A stretch of 64,000 nt of DNA from Martinezella tropici (GCF_003287875.1 NZ_QMKK01000056.1:124001-188000), one strand, 5' to 3'. Counted from the stretch's first letter, positions 17,317 to 26,671 are shown. The notes: generated by a model not told the origin, from the letters alone. Program-made: numbers and translations.

Positions 17317-17459
17317 CTTGGCGTTCCTATTTGAAGTGAAGTTGGATTAACGATTCGCTGTCAGGCCGACGAGCATTATTGACAGGAGATCTCGACAGCC
17401 CTCCAGACGGAGACGAGAAGGGGAGCCGCAGCGGTCGAGAGAGATTGTGTGATACGCAG

Positions 17460-17825
17460 CTAGATGACGGGGCTTGCAACCTGTCGTGAAGTAGGGCTGT
17501 CTTGATGAAGGCGGCGCACCCGATCGAGAAACGCGCTTCTGTCGAAGAATGTCGGAGGCGGCTGCTCCGCGTCGATGTTCGGCAAGACGAACGCCTGGAT
17601 GTTGACGATCGGAAGACGACAGATGTCGCGTACTTCGCCGATCTTCGCCGTGATCGTGACAATCACATCGCATTCCGACAGTTGGAGCGCGCGTTCAAGA
17701 TCGGATATGTCTTTGGCGCTTGTGACGTCGAAGTGTGCGATGCGCAGAGCTTCGCATGCGAGCTGCAGACCACGCTGATCCGGCATATAGACAAGAACGC
17801 GCGGGAGAGGGCTATTTACGGTCAT
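17460..17825 (-). CDS. Degenerate receiver-like hypothetical protein
   Basis: A 121-residue protein whose first 75 residues have the strand/helix pattern of a response-regulator receiver (PRVLVYMPDQRGLQLACEAL...). At the phospho-acceptor position the strand reads DVIVTITAKIG, with threonine instead of aspartate, and the conserved lysine is not evident, so it could not be phosphorylated in the usual way. There is no output domain. The ATG at 17825 has CAGGAAAA upstream and is preferred over an upstream in-frame start that adds a non-receiver tail. It may be an atypical signalling partner or a decayed regulator. Confidence 0.55.
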   Translation of the reverse strand: MTVNSPLPRVLVYMPDQRGLQLACEALRIAHFDVTSAKDISDLERALQLSECDVIVTITAKIGEVRDICRLPIVNIQAFVLPNIDAEQPPPTFFDRSAFLDRVRRLHQDSPTSRQVASPVI

Positions 17826-18141
17826 TGATGATTTTCCTGATACGAGCGTCGCCCACATTAGGAGTCCATGTTCAAAGGTGGATTTCGTTATATTAAGTGT
17901 TGTTTCTACGGACTTCGGCTGGTCGTGCAAAAAGGGGCAGGTACTGAACCTCCTCGTGAGGTCGGGCCGCAGCCGCAGGTCCCAAGATTGCGCAACGTCC
18001 CCACCCCGGCGAAATCGCGTGGTTTGGGCAGAAATTCTTGTGTTGTGCAGCGTGAGCAGAATTCCGGTTCTCGCCGCGATATAAGCCGGCGCAATCTATT
18101 GCGCGACCGCGCGGGTTCCGATCGGCTGCGAATTGGGCTTC
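17826..18141. other. Intergenic stretch, nothing recognised
   Basis: 316 bp between the receiver-like gene and the glycosyltransferase fusion. Only short unsupported frames are present; no RNA gene or clear hairpin was seen. Confidence 0.5.
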
Positions 18142-20856
18142 CTAAGGTCGGTTTTGTCGGCCGGCAGTGCCTATGTTGCCTGAACTCGCGTTATTTTGAT
18201 CAGATAGAGCGCCGCCGCCATCCCGGAAACCGTAGCCAACCCGGTAATAAAACTGCCCCGCCGGTGCGTCGTCTTTATAGACGGTGCGACTTGTCAATGG
18301 GCCGAGACTATCGAACCAGTCAGAGAGCCAATCTGCGGGCAAGCTGTCCTCCTTGAAACCGTACATGATCACGGTGCTTCCATCGGCAACAGGTTCTTTA
18401 CGCCAGAACTTGAACATCAGTCCGAGCCCACCGAAAAGGTTCTGGCTGGTGATGTCGTCCAGTGACGTGCGCCCTTTGCTATAAAAGGCGAGCTCGCTCG
18501 CGATGTTGTACTTGTCCATGCCGACGAGCACCGGCCGCGACCGGGTTTGTGCTACCACTCTCGCCTTGATTTCTTCGGCCGCCGATGTGAATTCCTCCCA
18601 TGCCACTGGAAGTCCGCGAATGCCGTTGCCGTAGCCTACGAAGGGCAGGCCGAGCGCCACGTAGTGGAGCAATGCGGCGAAGAATAGCACATTGCAAATC
18701 ATGAGGGTTTTAACCGCGGTCAGGAATCGTGGCATCGCCCCGGTTGAAATCGCGGTATCGACGACCTTCGCCATTACTGGCACCATTGCAAGCCAGACCG
18801 GCCCAGTCCAGTTCAACTTGACGCTATGAAACAGGCTGAAGAAGATAAAGACGATCAGAGGCACGAACGTGAAGACAGCGGCAAAAATCTCCTGTCCATG
18901 CGTGGTGGCTTGGTCGTGAGTCCGGCGGAACCTCTGGATTGCTTTCCCGAGGAGAAGAAGGCCCAGCGGCCCGAGCAAGATCGCAATAAACAGCAACAGT
19001 GTGTGTGTGGAAAAGACCGTGTCGGCGAAGCTCCACCGAGCGCTTCCCTGAAATTCGAAGGAAGCCCACTCGTGCGTTGCGTTCCAGCCGATGACCGGAG
19101 CAAAGAGAACGGCGGCAACAACAGCGCCGAGATAGGGCCAGCAGCTTGTGAGCCATTTGCGGGATGCCGGATGGAGGAGCAAAAACACAAGTGTGGCGGG
19201 CGCCAGCAGTGCAATTGTGTATTTAGAGAGCATTCCAAGTCCGATGCAGATGCCGACGCCGAGCCAAGCCATTGCGCGGTTATAGAAGACGGCGCGCACG
19301 AGGAAATACAAGGCGCCCGCCCAGGCCGCGGTCAACGGTGCATCCGGAGTGGTAACGGATCCGATCGCAAAGAAGAAAGGCAGTGTCGACAGCAGCAGAA
19401 TCGACAGAAACGCTGCCATCTGGCCGAAAAGCCCGTCGGTCAGCCGGAATATGAAATAGGCGGTTATCGCCCAGCACAACGTTGCGCCGATGCGTACGCC
19501 GAATTCGTTGTCGCCGAAGACTGTCGTCCCGATCCAGATAAGCCAGGCCACCATCGGCGGATGATCGAGATACCCCCAGGCCGGATGTTGGGAGTAGTTC
19601 CAGTAGTAAGCTTCCTGCGGCAGGACATCGACATCGCCGATGTAAGCAATACGCAAGAGCATGACATAGCAAACGAGCGCGATCGTTGCCATTTTCCAGC
19701 CCGTTTTGGCCGGCTGTAGCCCGTCGCGCCGAAACACATAGAAATTGGTTCCGATATAGCTGACGATCCCGCCGCAGGTGATGCCAGCTGACACCACAGC
19801 GAGCATGGGAAGACCAAGGTCCGATCCTGTGGCGATCGTGCCGCCACGCAGTGCCAGAGCCAAGATGGCGACAACGGCATGGCGCCAAATCTGGTTCCGG
19901 CTCTTGGCGCGACCCTGGAACGAAAAGTAGGCATGTCCGAAGTAGTTGCAGGCTGTGGCGATGCAAAAGCCCGAAAGATGCGCAACCATGATGTCGGCGC
20001 CGAGCGTCTGTGCGCAAGCGACGACAAGGAGATCGAGAAGAAAGCCCAAAGCGCCCACCAGTGAAAAGCGTGGCATAGCGCTCAGCGAATGGGCTCCTCT
20101 GGCAAAGCGCATGAGTTGATTGAGATAGGAGAGGAACTGGGAGCGACCGATTTTCGACTTTCCTGTTTGGCGCTCGGTAAAGGTAATGGGGATTTCGCAG
20201 ACTTTTAGCGTATCGCCCCCCGCGAAAAGCGCCTCCAGTCCGATCTTGAAGCCTTCAGCACTCGCGCCTGCTTCCAGCAGGCGATGCCGTTGGATCGCAA
20301 AAAAGCCGGACAAGGGATCCTTGACATCCGTGAAGGGAGCCGCAAGCGCGGCGCCAAGACGCGAAAGCGCCTTGCGACGGAGAGGCCAGCCCACCGTCGC
20401 GCCCCATTGGACATAGCGGCTGCCGATTGCCATGTCATACTGGCCGGATGCCACTTTATCCACCAATTCCTTGATTGACGATGCAGGATGGCTGCTATCG
20501 GCGTCGATGACGACGATGATCGAGTGCTCCGCCATGCGGGCCGCCGACAGAACATCGCTGGCCAAATCTCCTGCTCCTGCGTTCTGAAGCAGCCGCACCG
20601 GATGCGTGTCCTGCCATTCTCTAACCTTCGCGCAAGTACCGTCCGTCGATCCTCCATCAGTCACGATGATTTCGAAGTTCAAATGGTCGTAGACGCTATC
20701 GATGACGTCTGTGAGCATCCGGCCGATGTTGTCGGACTCGTTCAGCGTCGGCAAAATGATGGAAACGGACGGACGGGAAACAATGGCTTGCGGTACAGGG
20801 CACCGCGTCTCTTCATACGCTGCGGTTCCCCGCAATGCCGTGACATGCGAAAACAT
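18142..20856 (-). CDS. GT2-GtrA-GT39/ArnT-like three-part glycosyltransferase fusion
   Basis: A 904-residue membrane protein with three modules. Residues about 25-260 form a dolichol/polyprenyl-phosphate mannosyltransferase-like GT2 domain (SIILPTLNESDN, VTDGGSTDGT, VIDADSSHP). Residues about 265-385 form a GtrA-type four-helix flippase-like domain (FSLVGALGFLLDLLVV). Residues about 390-770 are a GT39/GT83 (ArnT/PMT-like) polytopic glycosyltransferase with the acidic loop DVDVLPQEAYYWNYSQHP and DHPPMVAWL. A soluble C-terminal domain follows. Synthesis of a polyprenyl-P-sugar, its flipping and its periplasmic use would thus sit in one chain; lipid A, capsule or protein targets are possible. 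The ATG at 20856 has GGAGA upstream. Confidence 0.85.
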   Translation of the reverse strand: MFSHVTALRGTAAYEETRCPVPQAIVSRPSVSIILPTLNESDNIGRMLTDVIDSVYDHLNFEIIVTDGGSTDGTCAKVREWQDTHPVRLLQNAGAGDLASDVLSAARMAEHSIIVVIDADSSHPASSIKELVDKVASGQYDMAIGSRYVQWGATVGWPLRRKALSRLGAALAAPFTDVKDPLSGFFAIQRHRLLEAGASAEGFKIGLEALFAGGDTLKVCEIPITFTERQTGKSKIGRSQFLSYLNQLMRFARGAHSLSAMPRFSLVGALGFLLDLLVVACAQTLGADIMVAHLSGFCIATACNYFGHAYFSFQGRAKSRNQIWRHAVVAILALALRGGTIATGSDLGLPMLAVVSAGITCGGIVSYIGTNFYVFRRDGLQPAKTGWKMATIALVCYVMLLRIAYIGDVDVLPQEAYYWNYSQHPAWGYLDHPPMVAWLIWIGTTVFGDNEFGVRIGATLCWAITAYFIFRLTDGLFGQMAAFLSILLLSTLPFFFAIGSVTTPDAPLTAAWAGALYFLVRAVFYNRAMAWLGVGICIGLGMLSKYTIALLAPATLVFLLLHPASRKWLTSCWPYLGAVVAAVLFAPVIGWNATHEWASFEFQGSARWSFADTVFSTHTLLLFIAILLGPLGLLLLGKAIQRFRRTHDQATTHGQEIFAAVFTFVPLIVFIFFSLFHSVKLNWTGPVWLAMVPVMAKVVDTAISTGAMPRFLTAVKTLMICNVLFFAALLHYVALGLPFVGYGNGIRGLPVAWEEFTSAAEEIKARVVAQTRSRPVLVGMDKYNIASELAFYSKGRTSLDDITSQNLFGGLGLMFKFWRKEPVADGSTVIMYGFKEDSLPADWLSDWFDSLGPLTSRTVYKDDAPAGQFYYRVGYGFRDGGGALSDQNNASSGNIGTAGRQNRP

Positions 20857-21414
20857 GAATTTCTCCAGGCGGATTGTTCGGTGGCGCATCGGGACCCGGA
20901 GGCGCACCAACCTGGAACTAGCGGTTCCCGCGATCGATTGGTTTTAAGTGATGTTAACGTTTGCTCAGATTTGTTGCCCGATGGACGCTGTCATCGGTCG
21001 GCGAGATCATCTCCTCTTTGAACCGACCTTTCTTCCAACTCCGTCAGCGAACTAGCGTATGTTCGGTGCCGCCAGTATTCGCGACAACGGTACAAAGCGT
21101 GGCAAGTCGTTGAGAATGATGAAGCTTATGCGGTTATCCAACCTATCAGTTGGGATTGCAGCATCCTTATCCATTTATGCACCGGACAGGGAAGTTTGAC
21201 TGGTCGTGTTGATCCGGCTCACTGTGATCGGAACGAAGGACTGCGGGGACGTGATCCTGTTTCAGCGTCGGCCGGATGAGCTCAGTGCTCAAGTAGGCCG
21301 AATTCCCCCAGTGCGGAAATATCTCTTAACAACACAAAATCCTTCCCAAAGTGTTTTGCGGGCACCGTCCGCAAGACGCGACGCGACGCGTTTCCAGCCA
21401 CCAGGGAGCGAACT
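20857..21414. other. Intergenic region with a 27-codon signal-like ORF
   Basis: 558 bp between divergent genes. A short frame at 21116-21199 (plus) starts MMKLMRLSNLSVGIAA and stops after 27 codons; it looks like an isolated signal peptide, perhaps the stump of a lost secreted-protein gene. A GGAAC-TAGCG-GTTCC dyad lies at 20914-20928. An AT-rich element CTTAACAACACAAAAT near 21326-21341 resembles the repeat found at 31762 and 33732. Confidence 0.4.
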
Positions 21415-22263
21415 TTGTCCATTAACGTGAAAAATACTGGTTTTATATTTGTGTCGACGCTGATCATTCCCCTGGCAGCAAGTGGTGCGGCTCGGGCAGC
21501 CGATCCTGAGCCGTATTTCGCGGATGAACAGGGGGCTCCCGGATCCTCCGGTCCGCGTCCCACCGGATTTCTCGGCAGACTCCACGATTGGGACGTCATG
21601 ATCGGTGCCGGTGCGATCTACGGACCGAAATTCGAGGGATCGAAGGACTATGAGGTGACGCCCGTTCCATTCGTCTCCGCATCGTTCTTCAACGATTATG
21701 TGCATCTTGAGCCGTTGGGTGTGAGCGTCGACGTATACAAGGCAGAAAAACTCAAGTTCAGTGTCAAGGGCGGGATGGAATTCGGTCGCGACGAAGACGA
21801 CGCCGATCATCTGAACGGCTTGGGCGATATTGACAGCGGCGGCTCGCTGGGTGGTGTGATCTCCTATGAGCTCGGGCCGATCGAGCTCAAGGGCGAGGTA
21901 AATAAGATCTTCGGCGGCAGCAACGGCGTCACCGGCACGTTTGGAGCCGAGTATTCACATTTCGCGGGTCAGTTCATCTTCTCTGCGGGCGCCTCTGCCA
22001 CCTGGGCGGATGGCAAGTACATGAAGTCCTACTTCGGTGTGACGCCGTTACAATCGGCACGATCCGGCTTAACGGAGTACGATGCAGGCGCAGGTTTCAA
22101 GCGCGTTGATCTGTCCGCGTCGGTTACGTACATGGCTTCTGAGCATTGGTTTATCCGTGGTCAGGCGGAAGTCGGATTTTTGACCGGTGACGCGAGGAAA
22201 AGCCCGGTGGTCCAAAAAAGCACCCAGCCCTCTGTCATGATGTTCGTCGGTTACAAGTTCTAG
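21415..22263 (+). CDS. MipA/OmpV-family outer-membrane protein
   Basis: A 282-residue outer-membrane protein with a signal peptide (cleavage after ARA, about residue 28), then a MipA/OmpV beta-barrel. Recognisable features are WDVMIGAGAIYGPKFEGS near 60, PVPFVSASFFNDYVHLEPLG and a C-terminal aromatic YKF typical of barrel proteins. The start is a TTG at 21415 with GGGAG 7 nt upstream. The family includes scaffold proteins for murein synthesis and porin-like proteins often regulated by an adjacent two-component system; here an OmpR-type regulator follows 257 bp downstream. Confidence 0.87.
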   Translation: MSINVKNTGFIFVSTLIIPLAASGAARAADPEPYFADEQGAPGSSGPRPTGFLGRLHDWDVMIGAGAIYGPKFEGSKDYEVTPVPFVSASFFNDYVHLEPLGVSVDVYKAEKLKFSVKGGMEFGRDEDDADHLNGLGDIDSGGSLGGVISYELGPIELKGEVNKIFGGSNGVTGTFGAEYSHFAGQFIFSAGASATWADGKYMKSYFGVTPLQSARSGLTEYDAGAGFKRVDLSASVTYMASEHWFIRGQAEVGFLTGDARKSPVVQKSTQPSVMMFVGYKF

Positions 22264-22520
22264 TGCTGCCGACTTGGCAGGAGGTGGTGAGAGTGTTTTC
22301 GTTCAGGATTCTATCAAGCCCGTCGGGCAACCCTCGCTTTCTTGTATCTTCAGGGACATTCATCGAGGAACGTTGTTCAAGAGGTGACGCGCGCTCAAGC
22401 GCTTCGTCGGGCGCGTAAGTCTCCACTTTCCCGTAGACGTCGTCCGCCTCGCCGTGCATCCTAGCTGCTGCGTGCGAGGGGACGACATGATAGGCTTTCC
22501 GTCAGTAGGAACAGAAACGC

Positions 22521-23294
22521 ATGCTTTCCCAGGTTCAGGCGTCGAACATGAATAACACCGCATTCAATTTGGCCGCTCAAGCGCCGACCCGGATCCTGAT
22601 CGTCGAGGATGACCGCGATATTGCCAGCATGCTGATCGACTTGATGAAGGAGGCAGGCTATGTCGCTGAAGCCGTCGGATCCGCACAGGAGATGGACAGG
22701 GTCCTGAGGAAAGGCGAGTTTCAGCTCATTGTCCTCGATGGGATGTTGCCCGGCGAAGATGGCTTTAGCATCTGCCGCCGGATCAGGTCCAACAACACAG
22801 TGCCGATCCTGATGTTAACGGCCCTGACCAAGGAAATCGATCGGGTCGTCGGTTTGGAACTCGGTGCTGACGATTATGTCACAAAGCCCTTCAATTCTAG
22901 AGAGCTGCTGGCAAGGATTAGAGCGCTCTTGCGGCGTTCGTCCTATTCGACGCAAGTCAAGCCAATCCAGGAGGCTATGACATTTGCCGGCTGGCGGATC
23001 GATCCCGTTAGACGCGAATTGACGGACAGCGAAGGCGTTCACGTGTCGCTGACGACGGCTGAATTCGACGTCTTGCTGGTCTTCTGCCAGAACCCGCGAC
23101 AGGTGATGAACCGCCAGGAGATTCTCGCCCGCACTCACGCGGGTACCGCCGGTCCGGTGGAGCGCAGCATCGACGTTCATGTCAGCCGTGTGAGGCAAAA
23201 GATCGAACCCGACTACAAGGAACCGACCTTGATCAAGACAGTCCGACTGGGCGGATACATCTTCACGGCCGAGGTTTCGGTTGTAAAAGAATAG
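22521..23294 (+). CDS. OmpR/PhoB-type response regulator, no adjacent kinase
   Basis: A 257-residue regulator. An N-terminal tail of about 22 residues precedes a complete receiver with the acidic pair in IVEDDRD, phospho-accepting Asp in LIVLDGMLPGEDG and Lys in DDYVTKPF. The C-terminal winged helix (TTAEFDVLLVFCQNP; RSIDVHVSRVRQKIE; IKTVRLGGYIF) binds DNA. TAGGAACAG lies before the ATG at 22521. It follows the MipA/OmpV gene, which it may control. No histidine kinase gene follows; the gene to the right encodes a patatin. The orphan kinase at 14917-16290 is a candidate partner. Confidence 0.92.
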   Translation: MLSQVQASNMNNTAFNLAAQAPTRILIVEDDRDIASMLIDLMKEAGYVAEAVGSAQEMDRVLRKGEFQLIVLDGMLPGEDGFSICRRIRSNNTVPILMLTALTKEIDRVVGLELGADDYVTKPFNSRELLARIRALLRRSSYSTQVKPIQEAMTFAGWRIDPVRRELTDSEGVHVSLTTAEFDVLLVFCQNPRQVMNRQEILARTHAGTAGPVERSIDVHVSRVRQKIEPDYKEPTLIKTVRLGGYIFTAEVSVVKE

Positions 23295-23637
23295 GACGGC
23301 TTGCCATCTTTCGGCTTCCTTGGCGGACATGATCGGACGCCACTCCACCGGCGTCCCGTCCGGGTCTGGCTTGCCGCAGGCCCTCAAGGCACTCTCCTGC
23401 AACCTTCGTCGGGAAGATGCGTGCCCGCAGTGGCCCAGCATCGCCAACGGACGAAGTTCAGGCGAAAGAGGCGTGATGGCGCCTGCCGGTCTCAGTAACA
23501 TAACTTAACATCATAAAACCCAATCCAACTCCGATTTCGCATTTATGACTTCAGGCGCGGCCCGATGGGCCGTCGCGAATGGCGTCACGGGCAACCGCAG
23601 GTGTCTGAGGCCATGACTGAAAACAGGGGCAACGGAT
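23295..23637. other. Intergenic region with a GC-rich dyad
   Basis: 343 bp between the response regulator and the patatin gene. It holds a 6-bp CGGCCC/GGGCCG dyad around GAT at 23558-23572, without a T-run. No gene is supported. Confidence 0.4.
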
Positions 23638-24807
23638 TTGTTAAGAGTGATGGCCATTCTCATGCTCGCCGTCTTAGTCGGCTGCATGGCGCCGGATCGC
23701 GTTGCATATACAACGAAGGCCGCAGCCAGTGCCAACATCGAGGGTTTTAGCGACATTCGCATTTATGCCGATACCGGCCAGCAACCGCGCGATGCTCGCG
23801 CTTGGCTGTCGGTACCAAAAGATCGGGATGTCAGCTACCTGGTCCTATCGGGAGGGGGTGCCGGCGGCGCTTTTAGCGTCGGCGCTCTGAAAGCCTGGTC
23901 GGACAGGAAGGACCGACCCGAATTCGATATCGTCAGCGGTGTCAGTACTGGCGCGCTGATTGCACCGCTGGCTTTTCTAGGACCGGATTACGACGACACA
24001 CTCGTCGAACTTTATACGAGTGGTATCGCAAAGGAACTAGTGGATGCAGACTTCCTGCCTAAGGGCCTTCTGGGCGCAAGCCTCCTGAAACAGGAGCCGC
24101 TACGCAAGATGGTCGAGCGCCACATTACCCCTGACGTCCTTGCAAAGATCGCAGCCGAGCACCGCAGGGGCCGGCGTCTGCTCGTTTTGACGACGAACCT
24201 CGATTACCAACGCCCTGTCATCTGGAACATGGGTGCCATCGCTAACAGCGGCCGGCCGGATGCCCTCAAGCTCTTCCAGGACGTCCTCATCGCCTCGGCA
24301 AGTATTCCCGGCATTTTCCCGGCGGTGCTGATCAAAGCCCAATCGGGCGTTCAACAATTCGAAGAGATGCATTCCGACGGCGGCTCGTCTTCCCAAATCC
24401 TCACGATTCCCGAGGGATGGATGGTCAACCACAAGAACGATACGTGGCCCAATAAATTCAGGCTCAATATGTACGTTATCGTCAACAACGCACTCATGCC
24501 GGAATTTTCGACAACGACGAATAACACGCTGGCCGTCATGGCCAGAGCGAGCACGGCGCTGATTAAGTCGCAAACGCGCAGCGCGCTTGCTGCAACCTAC
24601 GTCTATGCGCAAAGGAACGGCATCCGGTTCCGCGTCGCCTCGATCGACACGCAGATTGCCTACAGCATGACCGATCCCTTCAACACCGACTATATGCGCG
24701 CCGTCTACAAGCTCGGATACGAGAAGATGGCACGCGGCAGCTTCTGGAGAGACAAGCCGATTTTTACGGATCTTGCCGCCGCAGAAACCGCTTCGGCGGC
24801 ACAATGA
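23638..24807 (+). CDS. Patatin-like phospholipase lipoprotein
   Basis: A 389-residue predicted lipoprotein with patatin catalytic features: glycine-rich oxyanion loop SGGGAGGAFSVG (about residues 71-82), nucleophile elbow GVSTGAL near 102 and the Asp of the Ser-Asp dyad in HSDGG near 245. The signal peptide ends in lipobox LVGC with Cys16. The TTG at 23638 is used because it supplies the N-terminal Arg and has AGGGG upstream; an ATG at 23650 is possible. It should be membrane-anchored and may hydrolyse phospholipids. The DUF3313 lipoprotein gene follows after 33 bp, so they probably form one operon. Confidence 0.85.
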   Translation: MLRVMAILMLAVLVGCMAPDRVAYTTKAAASANIEGFSDIRIYADTGQQPRDARAWLSVPKDRDVSYLVLSGGGAGGAFSVGALKAWSDRKDRPEFDIVSGVSTGALIAPLAFLGPDYDDTLVELYTSGIAKELVDADFLPKGLLGASLLKQEPLRKMVERHITPDVLAKIAAEHRRGRRLLVLTTNLDYQRPVIWNMGAIANSGRPDALKLFQDVLIASASIPGIFPAVLIKAQSGVQQFEEMHSDGGSSSQILTIPEGWMVNHKNDTWPNKFRLNMYVIVNNALMPEFSTTTNNTLAVMARASTALIKSQTRSALAATYVYAQRNGIRFRVASIDTQIAYSMTDPFNTDYMRAVYKLGYEKMARGSFWRDKPIFTDLAAAETASAAQ

Positions 24808-24840
24808 CCCGCTTTTCCCCTTACATTACAGGAGAACGAA

Positions 24841-25722
24841 ATGACCCGTATCCGTACTTGTTTACCAGACTCGCGGCACAATGCAGGTTCGGCTGCAAGA
24901 GCGGCCTTAGCCGCCTTGCTTCTATCGAGTGCCGCTGGCTGCGCTGCGGTGCCGCTCGAGGAGGGCAATACGCTCACGTCCTACAGTGGGTTGACGTCGA
25001 ACAATGGCAAGTTCACCAAAGCGAAACTGAGGGTCGATCCGACCGATCTGGTGCTGACGAAGACCATCTATATTGAGCCGACGTCCGTCTCCCCGAATGC
25101 GGCGCAGCAGATCAATAAGGCTTCCGATCAAGCTTTGGTCGCCAATGTCATCAGTCGCGCGCTGTGCGTCGGTGTCAGCGATCGATTTGAAGTGGTCGAT
25201 CACCGGGAGAACGCAGATGTCATCGTGCATGCCACCATCACCCGCATCGTGCCGACCAACGCCGCTATGGCAGGCGTATCGACCGCGACGTCACTTGGAG
25301 CGAATTTTGTGGTCCCGGTTCCCGTGCCGCGGCTGCCATTCGGGCTCGGCGGATTAGCCGTCGAAGCCGAGGCGACGACAAAGGACGGAAAGCAGGTGGG
25401 CGCGATGGTATGGGCCAAGGGTGCGAACGCCATCACCACGAGCGCCCGCGTGTCGCAGGTCGGCGATGCCTATTCGCTTGCCTCGAGTTTCGGAGGGGAC
25501 TTCTCGAAAATGCTTGTTACCGGTAAGACACCATACAAGGGGCTCCCGAAACTGCCGTCGGCACAGAAAATAAAGTTCGGTCTCGGCGGAAGGCCGAAAT
25601 ACCAGGCGTGCGAGCGTTTTGGCCGCTCGCCCGGCGTCAAGGATTTCGCGGCCTCGCAGATAGGACTGCCCCCGTCATGGACCGACAAGCAGCCAAAAGT
25701 CGTCGGTCAGTGGACTCCATAA
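24841..25722 (+). CDS. DUF3313-family lipoprotein
   Basis: A 293-residue predicted lipoprotein with a long n-region and lipobox SAAGC near residue 34. The mature part matches the DUF3313 pattern (KLRVDPTDLVLTKTIYIEP; DVIVHATITRIVPTN). ACAGGAGAA precedes the ATG. It is the second gene of a two-gene unit with the patatin. Function of the domain is unknown; the pairing suggests an envelope complex that delivers or restrains the lipase. Confidence 0.8.
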   Translation: MTRIRTCLPDSRHNAGSAARAALAALLLSSAAGCAAVPLEEGNTLTSYSGLTSNNGKFTKAKLRVDPTDLVLTKTIYIEPTSVSPNAAQQINKASDQALVANVISRALCVGVSDRFEVVDHRENADVIVHATITRIVPTNAAMAGVSTATSLGANFVVPVPVPRLPFGLGGLAVEAEATTKDGKQVGAMVWAKGANAITTSARVSQVGDAYSLASSFGGDFSKMLVTGKTPYKGLPKLPSAQKIKFGLGGRPKYQACERFGRSPGVKDFAASQIGLPPSWTDKQPKVVGQWTP

Positions 25723-26108
25723 TCAGACTGACCTCCTGGTCTGCGTTCCTCTATTCAAATATCCATGCGACATCGGTGGCGGCGGTCTTCTTCGTCGTCA
25801 CGGATGTCGTATTGAGGCATCTGCAGTCGGTTGGCCACCTAAAAACGTCAGGTCGTCATTCCTCAGCTTGCCTGGGGCTATCTGCGGCGGACTTTGCCTC
25901 GTGCAGCATCCAGCCCGGTGACTAAATATGACAGACACGAGAGATTGCGGAAGCCGGTGAGATCGCGATTCTACAAACAGCAGCTCCGATTGCTCAAGAG
26001 GGCGCCCTGACCTCCTGACCGGTGTATTCGTGAATGCTAGCAGGCTTGGCGCCTTAATCTCGCGCCGCTCGTTGAAGTCCTGCGCTACGGCCGAACGGAC
26101 CGTGAATT
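25723..26108. other. Intergenic stretch before mobile-element debris
   Basis: 386 bp downstream of the DUF3313 gene. Only unsupported short frames were seen. Confidence 0.45.
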
Positions 26109-26217
26109 CTAGTTTCGAGCCCGCAAGATAGTCTGTCGTCTCGTCATGAATTTCTTGGCTATCGCTGAGACGCTCAAACGCCGCTGCGAGATCGTCGCGA
26201 ACATCCTGGTACTATTT
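26109..26217 (-). pseudogene. C-terminal remnant of a serine recombinase (resolvase/invertase)
   Basis: The minus-strand frame ends VSAIAKKFMTRRQTILRARN-stop, typical of the DNA-binding tail of resolvase/invertase proteins. The preceding helix (VRDDLAAAFER) lies in another frame just upstream, so at least one frameshift separates them, and further stops lie beyond. Only the last 35 or so codons can be traced. Confidence 0.45.
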
Positions 26218-26327
26218 GTCGCTGAGCGACGCGGGGCGGTGTGTTCCGCGTGCAATCGCATTGAACGCTCCGGCTTCCGCCTTCCCGTAGCCATTAGTTC
26301 AACGTGTTGTGGCGGCCGGTTGAATCT

Positions 26328-26576
26328 GCCCAATACGTCTTGATCAAGTATTCGGAGCGACCGCCGAGGCGGGAATCGAGCCTTCCGCCGGAAGCGTCGA
26401 CGTCTCTCACGACAACGCGCTCGCCGAAACGATCAACGGCCTCTACAAGACTGAAGTCATTCATCGGCGCGGACCATGCGGAGCTTCGAAGCGATGGAAT
26501 TCGCTACTCTCGAATTGGTGGACTGGTTCAACCATCGGCGACTTCTGAAGCCAATCGGCAACATCCCGCCACCGTA
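26328..26576 (+). pseudogene. IS3-family transposase (OrfB) C-terminal remnant
   Basis: The DDE-core end of an IS3-family OrfB is readable in three pieces: AQYVLIKYSER, then after a frameshift near 26362 AEAGIEPSAGSV...DNALAETINGLYKTEVIHRRGP, then after a lost G near 26477 RSFEAMEFATLE.VDWFNHRRLLKPIGNIPP to a TAA at 26574. The catalytic Glu of ALAETING is present. At least two frameshifts and the missing N-terminal part make it an old relic. Confidence 0.8.
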
Positions 26577-26671
26577 ACGTTCCTCCCCAGGATCGACATT
26601 GGACGGCTATTGCGTCTGAGGCCCGACACCTAGGTCGAGGCAGGGTTTTCAAAGGTTGTGACCGAGGCGGC

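Noticed and set aside
18826..19719. Plus-strand frame of 297 codons inside the glycosyltransferase fusion
   Set aside because: Highly charged, Gln/Arg-rich product antisense to membrane segments; shadow frame.
20914..20928. GGAAC-TAGCG-GTTCC dyad as a possible EcfG (general stress) promoter
   Set aside because: No matching -10 GTT element at 16-17 bp on either strand; kept only as a dyad note.
22264..22278. CTGCC-GACTT-GGCAG hairpin after the mipA-like gene as a terminator
   Set aside because: Only a 5-bp stem and no T-run, too weak to call.
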